From NCBI GenBank assembly GCA_030523195.1, contig JAUNJC010000009.1, forward strand, positions 1-34,408: 34,408 nucleotides of DNA, written 5' to 3'. This DNA comes from Oscillospiraceae bacterium. GTDB lineage: Bacteria > Bacillota > Clostridia > Oscillospirales > Ruminococcaceae. Within the stretch, counting starts at the first letter, position 1; the number at the start of each line of letters is the position of its first letter. The position numbers and the translations under genes were made by a program. Shown one piece after another: positions 7,050-14,554 of the stretch. Below the pieces are notes generated by a model. That model searched no databases and was not told the DNA's origin. It saw only the letters and a list, made by a program, of their open reading frames with translations.

Positions 7050-7439
7050 TCATGTTAGCTGGAATGCATTTGGCAGAAACTCTTTTAGTTTGTGTACACC
7101 ATCTGTCAGGAGAATGGGAAAATCACCGTCACAAAATTCCGCCAGTACTTGCAGACAGGCACCACAGGGTGGACAGGGGGTTGTTTTGGCAGCTGCTTCT
7201 GTTTTTCCGCCGACAATGGCAATGGAACGAAACGACTGTTTCCCGGCAGCAATTGCCTGTACGATGGCGGAACGCTCGGCACAGATGGTCATAGAATAGG
7301 AGGCATTTTCCACATTGCAGCCAGTAAAAATGCTGCCGTCCGTGCATTGCAGAGCCGCACCAACCTGAAAGCCGGAATAGGGTGCATAGGCGTTTTTTCG
7401 TACGGCAAGGGCATGGTCGGTCATGGTGAGGTGTTTCAT
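7050..7439 (-). CDS. cdd: cytidine deaminase
   Basis: This enzyme of pyrimidine salvage deaminates cytidine and deoxycytidine to uridine and deoxyuridine. The 129-residue length fits the small tetrameric class. Visible are the substrate motif YSGFQVGAAL, GCNVENASY, the zinc/catalytic CAER (Cys53, Glu55) and PPCGAC (Cys92, Cys95). The Arg usually following in CRQ is Leu here. GAAAGGA precedes the ATG. In the Bacillus relatives cdd often sits near era; here it stands alone, between the ECF genes and a block of hairpin repeats. Confidence 0.93.
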   Translation of the reverse strand: MKHLTMTDHALAVRKNAYAPYSGFQVGAALQCTDGSIFTGCNVENASYSMTICAERSAIVQAIAAGKQSFRSIAIVGGKTEAAAKTTPCPPCGACLQVLAEFCDGDFPILLTDGVHKLKEFLPNAFQLT

Positions 7440-7489
7440 GGGTTAGAATCCTTTCTTTTATTCACGTGAATTTGGTGCAAAAGATAGAG

Positions 7490-7850
7490 CGTTTGGATGC
7501 CTTTCCGGTGGCACGCCGCAGGCGATTGCGGTCAAGCTGGCTCAGCTTGGCGGAAAGGGTGATTCCCCACAGTGTGGGGAAATGTCGGCATAGCCGACAA
7601 AAGGGGAGGGCATCCTCTAAATAGGGGAACAAGCTGTTCCCCTTAACGAACGTTGCAATCAGAGAAAATTCCAATCTAAAAGAGAAGACATTCGCTGTCC
7701 GCCCTCTAAGGAAACAAAACGATACAGACAAGAGAATTTTAGAGCGGTTAGACTGCAAGTTTGGATACGAAACAGGGCGGACAGCGATCACAGGCAGAGA
7801 GCAAAGCGAATCTGCCGGACAATTCGGACAAGGTCTCTAAAAAGTTTCTT
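7490..7850. repeat. mosaic of hairpin repeats, non-coding
   Basis: This fills most of the 443-bp gap between cdd and the SDR gene. Nested stems include 7495-7501 with 7609-7615, 7501-7507 with 7551-7557, 7516-7520 with 7527-7531, 7533-7539 with 7543-7549, 7563-7570 with 7574-7581 and 7583-7589 with 7593-7599. Then come 7623-7631 with 7635-7643 and a perfect 13-bp arm pair 7693-7705 with 7774-7786. Positions 7519-7545 recur at 3664-3690, and 7822-7832 recur at 3738-3748. The style resembles intergenic repeats common in Ruminococcaceae genomes. A reverse open frame across it is not considered a gene. Confidence 0.7.
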
Positions 7851-7882
7851 CTACGCTGCTTTCAATGAAATGGTTTGTAATA

Positions 7883-8599
7883 TTATATCAAAAATCCGCC
7901 GTTTACCGATAAAATCTGTCCTGTGATAAAAGATGCCTGTTCCGATGCCAGAAAACAAACCGCATTTGCAATTTCTTCGGGTTTTCCAATTCGCTGCAAG
8001 GGGGTTTCCTCTGCTAAGTTCCGGCGGTCTTCCGCAGATAAATGGGCATTCATCTCCGTATCAATAACCCCCGGTGAAACGGCATTGACTCGAATCCCAG
8101 ACGGGGCAACCTCTTTCGCCAGTGCTTTGGTAAAGGCAATCACTGCGCCCTTTGTAACGGCGTAGTCTACCTCACAGGAAGCACCCGTTTCGCCCCAGAT
8201 GGATGCTAAATTGAGGATGCAGCCGCTGTGCTGCCGCAGCATTGCCGGCAAAATGGCACGGGTCAATTCTGTTGTTCCAAATAAATTCACCTGATATAAT
8301 GCTGTCCGTTCTGCTGGCGAAACACACTGAAATAAATTTACAATAGAAATGGCAGCGTTGTTGACGAGAACATCGATTGTTCCGGTTTGTTGTAAAACGG
8401 TTTCCGCTAGTTTTTTGGGTGCATCCGGTTGTCGAAAATCCGCAGCAATCGGATGGACACCATATTGCTTTTGCAGGGCAGCAGCGGCAGTCTGTGACTG
8501 ACAATAGGTGATGTAAACCGTGCTGCCCTGCTGTGCAAACTGCTTTGCAATGGCAGCACCAATTCCACGGGAGCCACCAGTAATGAGTACGATGGACAT
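7883..8599 (-). CDS. short-chain dehydrogenase/reductase (FabG/YmfI-like)
   Basis: A classical SDR of 238 residues. The Rossmann motif is GGSRGIG (about 7-13), followed by NNAA (about 85), the catalytic Ser in LNLASIWGE and the YxxxK pair in DYAVTKGA, then the NAVSPGVIDTEM loop and a GQILSVNGG C-terminus. It uses NADPH or NADH to reduce a carbonyl. The family cannot be split by eye: FabG (3-oxoacyl-ACP reductase) and YmfI (the EF-P 5-aminopentanone reductase) are both plausible, and no fatty-acid genes are nearby. It starts 2 bases after rnr ends on the same strand, so the two are cotranscribed. Confidence 0.85.
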   Translation of the reverse strand: MSIVLITGGSRGIGAAIAKQFAQQGSTVYITYCQSQTAAAALQKQYGVHPIAADFRQPDAPKKLAETVLQQTGTIDVLVNNAAISIVNLFQCVSPAERTALYQVNLFGTTELTRAILPAMLRQHSGCILNLASIWGETGASCEVDYAVTKGAVIAFTKALAKEVAPSGIRVNAVSPGVIDTEMNAHLSAEDRRNLAEETPLQRIGKPEEIANAVCFLASEQASFITGQILSVNGGFLI

Positions 8600-8601
8600 G
8601 A

Positions 8602-10776
8602 TTAGACCCCTTCCGATTCTTTCACCAGCTGAAAATCAATATTGCCGGAGGAAATATCCGTTTTTGTACAAATTACCGTTACAGTATCGCCAAGCTGATA
8701 AACATCGCTGCCGTTTTCCTGTATGAGACGTACATTGTGGTCATTTGTCCACAGCTTGTCTTCTCCCATATCTCGAATCGAAATCATTCCCTCTACTGTG
8801 TTCGGCAGCATCACATACATGCCAAAGTCGGTGACACCGGTTACCAGCCCGGTCATTTCTTCGCCGAGGTGCTGCCGCATATATTCTGCAAAATAGCAGG
8901 CTTCGCAGTCTCTGGAAACACGAATCGTCAGCAGTTCCCGCTGGCTGGACTGTTCTGCTGCCTTTGTTGCAAACTTTGTGAATCGTTTTTGTACGGCTTC
9001 TGTGCTGCCTGTGCTGCACCACTCTGATAAAATGCGATGAATTGCCAAATCCGGATACCGCCGGATCGGAGACGTAAAGTGGGCATAATCTTTGAGTGCC
9101 AGACCAAAATGTCCGATGGGTTCAGTTCCATAAGCCGCTTTTGCCATGGAACGCAGCACCATGCCATGGATGACGGGAGCGGCTGGTGTCCCGTTTGCCT
9201 TTTCCAAGATTTCAGCCAGTGTTCGGGGCTGTACCTTTGTCATAACTGGTACTTCTGCACCCATCCCCAGTAAGCCTTCCTGTAAAGTATCTATTTTTTC
9301 AGAAGACGGTGCATCATGTACTCGATAGACAAACGGCAGGGTGTGTTCCTTTGCAGTACGGGCAGCGGATTCATTGGCAAGCAGCATCATTTCTTCAATG
9401 ATACATTCGCTTTTGCCACGGGTACGGGGCTGCACATCGACACAAATGCCTTGTGCATTCAGGGTAATTTTGCTCTCTGGTGTTTCAATTTCCGGTGCAC
9501 CACGCTGCTTCCGCAGGGCAAGTCGTTTGTCACAAAGCTCGTTTAGAATCGGCAGCATGTCCATCACCTCTGCATATTTTTGGTGCAGGGCTGGTTCTGC
9601 TGTACCATCTAGCAGGGCATTGATCTCTTTGTAAACGCCCTTGACTCTGGAACAAATGACCGTTTTGCGGAAAGTATAAGAACGCAAAACGCCCTGTTCA
9701 TCCAGTTCCATCAGAGCAGAAAATGTCAGGCGGTCTTCCTGTGGATTCAGGGAGCAAATGCCGTTGGAAAGGGCTTTGGGCAGCATGGGGACAACCTGAT
9801 CGGCATAGTACAGACTGGTACCTCGTGCCAGTGCTTCTTTATCCAGTGCAGAGTGTGGTTTGACATAGTGGGAAACATCTGCAATGTGAACGCCCAGCCG
9901 ATAGCCGGTTGCGGTGCGTTCTATGGAAATGGCATCGTCCAAATCCTTGGATTCTGCACTGTCAATGGTGAAAATGCAGGTATCCCGCAGGTCAAGACGA
10001 TTCCGGTACGCTTCGGCTGGAATGGGAGCAGACACAAGTGCTGTCGCCTCGGCTTCTGCTGCTTCTGAGAAAATGGGGGAGATGTTTTCCAATGTGAGGA
10101 TCGCTTTTGCACAGACGGCGGCAGAATCTGCATTGCCGAACGAGTAAAGCACCTTTGCTTTGTGTTCTGCGTGGCGAGTGCCACGGGAAACAATTTCCGC
10201 TAAGACTTTATCTTGTTCCTGATAGGAGATGTCTTTGTTTGGCAGCAGCCGGATCGGGGTTTTGCTCATGGTGTCCGGCAGCAGAGCAAGATGACCATCT
10301 TCTTGAATAATGATGCCGGTCAACCGTGCCGGAGCAGGTTCTAAAATATCCAAAACTTCGCCCTCTGGTTTGCCGCTGCGGGAGGGAATACTTCGTATCA
10401 GCACTCTGTCTTGCGGCAGGGCACCCAGCAGAAATTTTCCGGGGATGAACCAGTCTTCTGTTTCTTCTGCGTCATTCAGTTGGACAAATCCAAAGGTACG
10501 GCTGAGCCGGACAACCGTTCCGGTTTTACAGTGCAGTGCTGCACACCAGTAATATTTTCGACGCTGTTTATAAATGAGACCTTCCTTTCGCAGCATTTCC
10601 AATGCCGTTTGAAACAGGGCAGAACCATTTTTTTTCGTGCGGCATTTTGCTGCCAGTACTGTGTCTTCTAAACCATGGATACCGGCATCTGCCAAAAAAA
10701 GTTTACATTTCTTTTGATAGGCTGCTAAAATTTCCGCCGGCTCTCGTTTTGGCGGTGCAGCAGGTGATTTTGCCAT
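8602..10776 (-). CDS. rnr: ribonuclease R (3'-5' exoribonuclease)
   Basis: RNase R degrades structured RNA and works with tmRNA in quality control. The 724-residue protein shows the RNase II order: N-terminal winged-helix and cold-shock regions (about 10-200, with GFVQLND), an RNB catalytic domain starting RLDLRDTCIFTID (about 260) whose SKDLDDA carries the metal-binding Asp cluster, then HIADVSHYV, the AYGTEPIGHFGLAL and FTSPIRRYPDL segments, and a C-terminal S1 domain (about 640-720, TGLVTGVTDFGMYV). It lies downstream of secG, the common Firmicutes arrangement, but a terminator separates them. The usual smpB neighbour is replaced here by the SDR gene. Confidence 0.95.
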   Translation of the reverse strand: MAKSPAAPPKREPAEILAAYQKKCKLFLADAGIHGLEDTVLAAKCRTKKNGSALFQTALEMLRKEGLIYKQRRKYYWCAALHCKTGTVVRLSRTFGFVQLNDAEETEDWFIPGKFLLGALPQDRVLIRSIPSRSGKPEGEVLDILEPAPARLTGIIIQEDGHLALLPDTMSKTPIRLLPNKDISYQEQDKVLAEIVSRGTRHAEHKAKVLYSFGNADSAAVCAKAILTLENISPIFSEAAEAEATALVSAPIPAEAYRNRLDLRDTCIFTIDSAESKDLDDAISIERTATGYRLGVHIADVSHYVKPHSALDKEALARGTSLYYADQVVPMLPKALSNGICSLNPQEDRLTFSALMELDEQGVLRSYTFRKTVICSRVKGVYKEINALLDGTAEPALHQKYAEVMDMLPILNELCDKRLALRKQRGAPEIETPESKITLNAQGICVDVQPRTRGKSECIIEEMMLLANESAARTAKEHTLPFVYRVHDAPSSEKIDTLQEGLLGMGAEVPVMTKVQPRTLAEILEKANGTPAAPVIHGMVLRSMAKAAYGTEPIGHFGLALKDYAHFTSPIRRYPDLAIHRILSEWCSTGSTEAVQKRFTKFATKAAEQSSQRELLTIRVSRDCEACYFAEYMRQHLGEEMTGLVTGVTDFGMYVMLPNTVEGMISIRDMGEDKLWTNDHNVRLIQENGSDVYQLGDTVTVICTKTDISSGNIDFQLVKESEGV

Positions 10777-10920
10777 ATTCGTTGATTTCCTTCCTATTTA
10801 TTGTATTTATTAAAAATATTTTTTATATTATTAGATGCTTTACCAGCAAGCGTGCAGAACATAGATATTCGCAGTGTGGGATTAAGCATAGCATTTCTGT
10901 TTTTTTGCCATCCATGCAGG

Positions 10921-10962
10921 TAAAAAAATACCTGCCATCCGGTGAGGTGACCGAATGACAGG
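10921..10962 (-). terminator. terminator of secG
   Basis: On the minus strand 10962-10950 pairs with 10943-10931 (13 bp with two wobbles, 6-nt loop), followed by TATTTTTTT. It lies 12 bases after the secG stop. Confidence 0.88.
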
Positions 10963-10974
10963 ACGGCGTTGCTG

Positions 10975-11232
10975 TTATTTTAAAATAAACGGCATTACGA
11001 TATCAATGAAAAGAATGAGAGCAAAAAAGAACACGGTTAAAATCGTGGTGATTTTCCGCAGTCTTGCTTCCTTTGTGCGGCCTCTGTTCTTATCATAGAA
11101 GGAATCGTTGCTTGCACCTGTCAGGGCAGCCGTTGCATTCTGCGGTTTTTGTTCCTGCATCATGCAGACAATCATAGTGAGTACACTAATCAGCAGCAGC
11201 ACAGCACCAATTACGATTTCTAATACGTTCAT
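10975..11232 (-). CDS. secG: protein-export translocase subunit SecG
   Basis: SecG is the small accessory subunit of the SecYEG channel. The 85-residue product has two transmembrane helices (about 5-24 and 61-82) joined by a polar loop containing GASNDSFYDKNRGRTKEARL, which is the family signature region. The ATG after GGGAGGG is chosen; an in-frame TTG six bases upstream is less likely. It has its own SigA-type promoter and its own terminator. Confidence 0.93.
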   Translation of the reverse strand: MNVLEIVIGAVLLLISVLTMIVCMMQEQKPQNATAALTGASNDSFYDKNRGRTKEARLRKITTILTVFFFALILFIDIVMPFILK

Positions 11233-11264
11233 AACCAACCCTCCCGTCTTTGATGATCTCTGTT

Positions 11265-11293
11265 ATTATATCATATCTTTTTCCAAAATGCAA
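11265..11293 (-). promoter_or_regulatory. SigA promoter of secG
   Basis: On the minus strand TTGCAT (11293-11288), 17 bp, then TATAAT (11270-11265). It lies 32 bases before the secG start. The rest of the 373-bp gap to the aspartate kinase gene (11294-11480) is AT-rich and holds only short palindromes, with no gene or riboswitch seen. Confidence 0.75.
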
Positions 11294-11488
11294 GTCCCAA
11301 TTTTGAGAAATAGCAGGGAATTTTCATTCTTTTTTGGCAGCAGGATTTTGTGGCCTTGCCATTTAAAATGGAAAAATACCTTTTTGCCGCTTGTTTGGGG
11401 AGAAGTTTTCAAAAAGTCCGTGGCACGAATACAGTCGTATTCTACAAATAAACAATATTTTTTTACAAAAATTCATGAGATTTTACAG

Positions 11489-11517
11489 TTGATTTTTTTT
11501 CAGAAATCGAATATACT
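11489..11517 (+). promoter_or_regulatory. candidate SigA promoter of aspartate kinase
   Basis: TTGATT (11489-11494), 17 bp, TATACT (11512-11517). A second, poorer candidate is TTTGCA-N16-TATAAA ending at 11561. No lysine riboswitch fits in the leader, which is under 100 nt. Confidence 0.5.
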
Positions 11518-11564
11518 GGAATATGACGTTCTTTTTGCACGTTTTTTGTCAAAACTATAAAAAT

Positions 11565-11614
11565 GAGGAGGGTGGATTTTACGGCATTGTCTGCCATAAA
11601 ATCAAAATACCATG
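11565..11614 (+). promoter_or_regulatory. hairpin-bridged ribosome binding site of aspartate kinase
   Basis: The only strong SD, GAGGAGGG (11565-11572), lies about 40 bases before the start codon. Between them 11575-11586 pairs with 11592-11603 (12 bp, one mismatch, loop TTGTC). Folding leaves about 11 bases between AGGAGG and ATG, a workable distance. It recalls the phage T4 gene 38 initiation site. There is no U-run, so it is not a terminator. Confidence 0.5.
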
Positions 11615-12940
11615 ATGAAAGTTGTAAAATTCGGTGGCAGCAGTCTGGCAGATGCCGGACAAATTCAAAAGGCTGCTTCTATTATAAAAGCAGAAGATAC
11701 CAGACGTTACGTGGTACCATCTGCTCCGGGAAAACGGTTTAAGGAAGATACCAAAGTGACGGATATGCTCTATCAGTGTTATGCACGGGCAGAACGGGGG
11801 GAAACTTTTACAGAGCAGTTGGCTGCCATTCAGGCACGGTATGTCAGCATTCTGGAAGGGCTTTCTATGCCAGTGGATTTGCTGGATGCAGAGTTTGCCA
11901 CGATTGGGGAGAATTTCCGCAAGCGGTTTGGCAGTGATTATGCGGCAAGCCGTGGCGAATACCTCAACGGCAAGTTGATTGCGGCTTACTTGGGGTTTGC
12001 ATTTGTAGATGCCGCAGAAGTCATTTTCTTTCAGGAGGACGGTACTCTGAATCGAGAAAAGACCAATCAGGTAATGCGGGAACGGCTTTCTGGTTTGGAC
12101 TATGCAGTCATTCCGGGCTTCTATGGCTGCGGAGCAGACGGGTATGTGCGGACATTCTCCAGAGGCGGCAGTGATGTTACTGGTTCGATTGTTGCAGGGG
12201 CAATGCGGGCAGATTTGTATGAGAATTGGACAGATGTTTCCGGTTTTCTGGTGGCAGATCCGAGAATTGTGGACAATCCAGTGGGAATCCATACCATTAC
12301 CTATACGGAACTGCGGGAATTGTCCTATATGGGGGCATCGGTTCTGCATGAAGAAGCCATTTTCCCGGTACGGTCTGCTGGTATTCCGATTAATATCCGC
12401 AACACCAATGATCCGTCTGCACCGGGTACGATGATCGTACCGGAGAGCCATGCGGAGGAGTGCAGTGCCTATACTATTACGGGCATTGCCGGAAAGAAGC
12501 ACTTCAGCATTATCAATCTGCATAAGGATAAGATGAACAGTGAAGTGGGATTCTGCCGTGATGTATTGGATGTATTGGCAAATCATAATATTTCTATTGA
12601 GCATATGCCATCCAGTATTGATGCGATGACAGTGATTTTGGAAACAGCACAGCTGGAGGGTAAGCAAGAGCAGATTATGACAGAACTCCGGAAACGGGTC
12701 AATCCAGATACACTGGAAATGGAAGACGGAATTGCATTGGTGGCAGTCGTTGGACATGGTATGTACCGGACGAGAGGTGTTGCAGCCAGAATTTTTGCAG
12801 CATTGGCACATGCGAGAGTGAATGTCAAGATGATTGATCAGGGTTCTAGTGAGCTGAATATTATCATTGGCGTGGCAGAGGAAGATTTTGAACAGGCAAT
12901 TCGCTGTATTTATGATATGTTTGTAAAATCAGTGCAGTAA
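11612..12940 (+). CDS. lysC: aspartate kinase
   Basis: This enzyme phosphorylates aspartate, the first step to lysine, threonine, methionine and diaminopimelate for peptidoglycan and dipicolinate. The 442-residue protein starts VVKFGGSSLADA (kinase motif), then TVIPGFYG-like and FSRGGSDVTGS (substrate/ATP motif), YENWTDVSGF and ADPRIV, and MGASVLHEEAIFP. Two ACT regulatory regions follow (about 305-440), with GFCRDVLDVLANHNIS and ARVNVKMIDQGSSELN, so feedback control is likely. Start codon choice between 11612 and 11615 is open. It stands alone, away from other lysine genes. Confidence 0.93.
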   Translation: MMKVVKFGGSSLADAGQIQKAASIIKAEDTRRYVVPSAPGKRFKEDTKVTDMLYQCYARAERGETFTEQLAAIQARYVSILEGLSMPVDLLDAEFATIGENFRKRFGSDYAASRGEYLNGKLIAAYLGFAFVDAAEVIFFQEDGTLNREKTNQVMRERLSGLDYAVIPGFYGCGADGYVRTFSRGGSDVTGSIVAGAMRADLYENWTDVSGFLVADPRIVDNPVGIHTITYTELRELSYMGASVLHEEAIFPVRSAGIPINIRNTNDPSAPGTMIVPESHAEECSAYTITGIAGKKHFSIINLHKDKMNSEVGFCRDVLDVLANHNISIEHMPSSIDAMTVILETAQLEGKQEQIMTELRKRVNPDTLEMEDGIALVAVVGHGMYRTRGVAARIFAALAHARVNVKMIDQGSSELNIIIGVAEEDFEQAIRCIYDMFVKSVQ

Positions 12941-12984
12941 GCAGCTGTATAAAAATGAAGGGATTACAGCACAATAAAAATGAG

Positions 12985-13012
12985 AAAAATGTATAAGAAT
13001 ACATTTTTAATT
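12985..13012 (+). terminator. weak terminator-like hairpin after aspartate kinase
   Basis: A perfect 10-bp, almost all A-U stem (12985-12994 with 12999-13008) ends in a T-run. Low stability makes this uncertain. Confidence 0.35.
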
Positions 13013-13063
13013 ATATTTTTAAGGAGTGTATTTTTTGAAAAAATACGAAAAAAAGGAGATTGT

Positions 13064-13120
13064 ATGCTAACCGAGAGGTTTGCATCGTATCATCTCATGA
13101 CAAACCTCCCGGTATTGTAG
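13064..13120 (+). CDS. candidate 18-residue leader peptide
   Basis: AAGGAG (13053-13058) lies 5 bases before an ATG opening the frame MLTERFASYHLMTNLPVL, which ends 26 bases before the acetyltransferase start and is out of frame with it. The frame spans both arms of a 13-bp hairpin whose right arm can pair with the downstream SD. It may be a regulatory uORF; no homologue is known to me. Confidence 0.35.
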   Translation: MLTERFASYHLMTNLPVL

Positions 13121-13139
13121 GTCAACAATTTTCAGGAGG
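13070..13139 (+). promoter_or_regulatory. candidate translational attenuator of the GNAT gene
   Basis: Arms 13070-13082 and 13101-13113 pair at 12 of 13 positions around an 18-nt loop. CCTCC at 13105-13109 in the right arm is complementary to GGAGG at 13135-13139, the SD of the GNAT gene. The two pairings exclude each other, so the leader could switch. The leader also holds a perfect 19-nt palindrome at 13028-13046. Confidence 0.4.
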
Positions 13140-13146
13140 AAAAACA

Positions 13147-13803
13147 ATGAAGAAAAATGGCTATATGATTCGCTTGGAAACCCCTTGCGATTACAGAACG
13201 GTAGAAACCATCACACGAGAAGCATTTTGGAACTTGAGTATTCCCGGATGCGATGAGCATTACTATGTGCATGTTATGAGAAACCATGTGGATTTTATCC
13301 CAGAATTGGATTTTGTTTTGGAAGTGGATGGAAAGATAATCGGCAATGTCATGTATACTAAGTGTAAGTTGACAGATGAAATTGGAGAGGAGAAGCAGAT
13401 TCTTTCTTTCGGACCGATTTGTATCTTGCCTGAATATCAGCGAAAGGGCTATGGCAAGGCACTTCTGGAACATTCTTTTGAAAAAGCTTTGGCATTGGGA
13501 TATGATACCATTGTGATTTTTGGAAATCCAGATAATTATGTAGCCCGTGGTTTTAAAAGCTGTAAGAAATACAATGTATGCCTTGCAGGAGATGTCTATC
13601 CGGCGGCACTGTTGGTAAAGGAATTGAAACCCGGTGTGTTATCCGGAAAAAAGTGGGTATACCATCAGAGCACAGTTGGAGCACTTTGCAGGGATCGTGA
13701 TGCGGTTGAGAAATTTGATGCACTGTTTCCGCCAAAGGAGAAACAGTGGCAGCCCAGTCAAGAGGAATTCTATATCCACAGCCATTCTTTGATAAGCTGG
13801 TAA
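13147..13803 (+). CDS. GNAT family N-acetyltransferase
   Basis: GNAT enzymes move an acetyl group from acetyl-CoA to an amine; the substrate here cannot be read. In the 218-residue product the fold starts MIRLETPCDYRTVETITREAF, with the central strand FVLEVDGKIIGNVMY, the acetyl-CoA loop ILPEYQRKGYGKALLEHS and the following IVIFGNPDNYVARGFKSC, closest to the YhbS/COG3153 type. AGGAGG lies 7 bases before the ATG. It is monocistronic, flanked by AT-rich gaps, behind a structured leader with a possible uORF, and ends at a terminator. Confidence 0.85.
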   Translation: MKKNGYMIRLETPCDYRTVETITREAFWNLSIPGCDEHYYVHVMRNHVDFIPELDFVLEVDGKIIGNVMYTKCKLTDEIGEEKQILSFGPICILPEYQRKGYGKALLEHSFEKALALGYDTIVIFGNPDNYVARGFKSCKKYNVCLAGDVYPAALLVKELKPGVLSGKKWVYHQSTVGALCRDRDAVEKFDALFPPKEKQWQPSQEEFYIHSHSLISW

Positions 13804-13916
13804 ATGTGAGTTTGCTTGTATTGCGGAAGATAGAAAAGAATTCCTGTTGTTTCAGGTATACCCTTGTTTTTTTATGGCATCAGATTGTGTATGCAATTTC
13901 AATAAAAATAAAAAAA

Positions 13917-13942
13917 CAAGGGAAAAGCCCCTTGATTTTTTG
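13917..13942 (+). terminator. terminator of the GNAT gene
   Basis: CAAGGG (13917-13922) pairs with CCCTTG (13929-13934), loop AAAAGC, followed by ATTTTTTT. It lies 114 bases beyond the stop; the intervening 13804-13916 shows nothing else. Confidence 0.7.
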
Positions 13943-13960
13943 AAAGCAGTGTGTTATAAT
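13932..13960 (+). promoter_or_regulatory. SigA promoter of the rimP-nusA-infB operon
   Basis: TTGATT (13932-13937), 17 bp, TATAAT (13955-13960). The -35 overlaps the right arm of the preceding terminator. Transcription should start near 13967. Confidence 0.75.
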
Positions 13961-13977
13961 AAGAATATCGCAGCAGC

Positions 13978-14054
13978 AAAGACCGGAACCCCTTCCGGTC
14001 TTTCGTTTATGTTAGGGGCTTTTTGCAGCTCCTCCGTTGCAAACAGAAAGGAGC
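13978..14054 (+). promoter_or_regulatory. structured leader of the rimP operon
   Basis: A perfect 11-bp hairpin with a CCCC loop (13978-13988 with 13993-14003) lies at the likely 5' end. Downstream, GCTCCT (14028-14033) is complementary to AGGAGC (14049-14054), which contains the rimP SD. A competing stem, TTTGCA/TGCAAA (14022-14027 with 14038-14043), would put the anti-SD in a loop. It may control operon entry by translation or termination. Confidence 0.45.
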
Positions 14055-14060
14055 AATCAT

Positions 14061-14537
14061 ATGAAACTGAAAGCGTTTGGTGCAACCGAGCAGCGAATTT
14101 ACGATGCGGTGAAACCAATTGCAGACGGGTTTGGGTTCCGGATTTGGGATGTGCGGTTTGAAAAAGAAGGTGCTTACTGGTATCTTCGCATCTTTATTGA
14201 CCACGAGAACGGCATTACCATTGAGGACTGCGAAAAAATGACAGAACCAGTCAATCAGCTGTTGGACGAACAAGATCCCATTTCCCAGAATTATATTCTG
14301 GAAGTCGGTTCTGCCGGTCTGGAACGGGAGTTCAATCGTACCTGGCATTTTGCCGAAGGTGTGGGAACAGAAGTGCGTGCTCGCACCATTCGTCCCATTG
14401 AGGGAGAACGGGAGTTCATCGGTACCTTGCAGTCCTGCAAGGAGGATATGCTGACGCTGCAAACCGAAAGCGGTACTGTCAGCTTGCCCCTTACGGCACT
14501 CACGTTTGTAAAACGATACGAAGCATTTGAATTTTAA
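14061..14537 (+). CDS. rimP: ribosome maturation factor RimP
   Basis: RimP assists 30S subunit maturation. The 158-residue product has two domains: an N-terminal alpha/beta part with FRIWDVRFEKEGAYWYLRIFID and ISQNYILEVGSAGLEREF, and a C-terminal SH3-like part from about residue 90 with FIGTLQSCKEDMLTLQ. The ATG at 14061 follows AAAGGAG. It is the first gene of the operon, 17 bases before nusA, the standard Firmicutes order. Confidence 0.95.
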   Translation: MKLKAFGATEQRIYDAVKPIADGFGFRIWDVRFEKEGAYWYLRIFIDHENGITIEDCEKMTEPVNQLLDEQDPISQNYILEVGSAGLEREFNRTWHFAEGVGTEVRARTIRPIEGEREFIGTLQSCKEDMLTLQTESGTVSLPLTALTFVKRYEAFEF

Positions 14538-14554
14538 AAATGGAGGCACATAAA

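Noticed and set aside
7460..7471. A third parS-like palindrome ATTCACGTGAAT
   Set aside because: Only the central 10 bases match; about 11 of 16 consensus positions agree, and bases flanking the core differ on both sides.
7462..7791. A 109-codon reverse frame between cdd and the SDR gene
   Set aside because: It runs through the hairpin repeats, has no SD, and its sequence is explained by repeat arms.
11294..11611. A lysine riboswitch before aspartate kinase
   Set aside because: The likely leader is under 100 nt and lacks the conserved five-helix core; only a single strong hairpin next to the start is seen.
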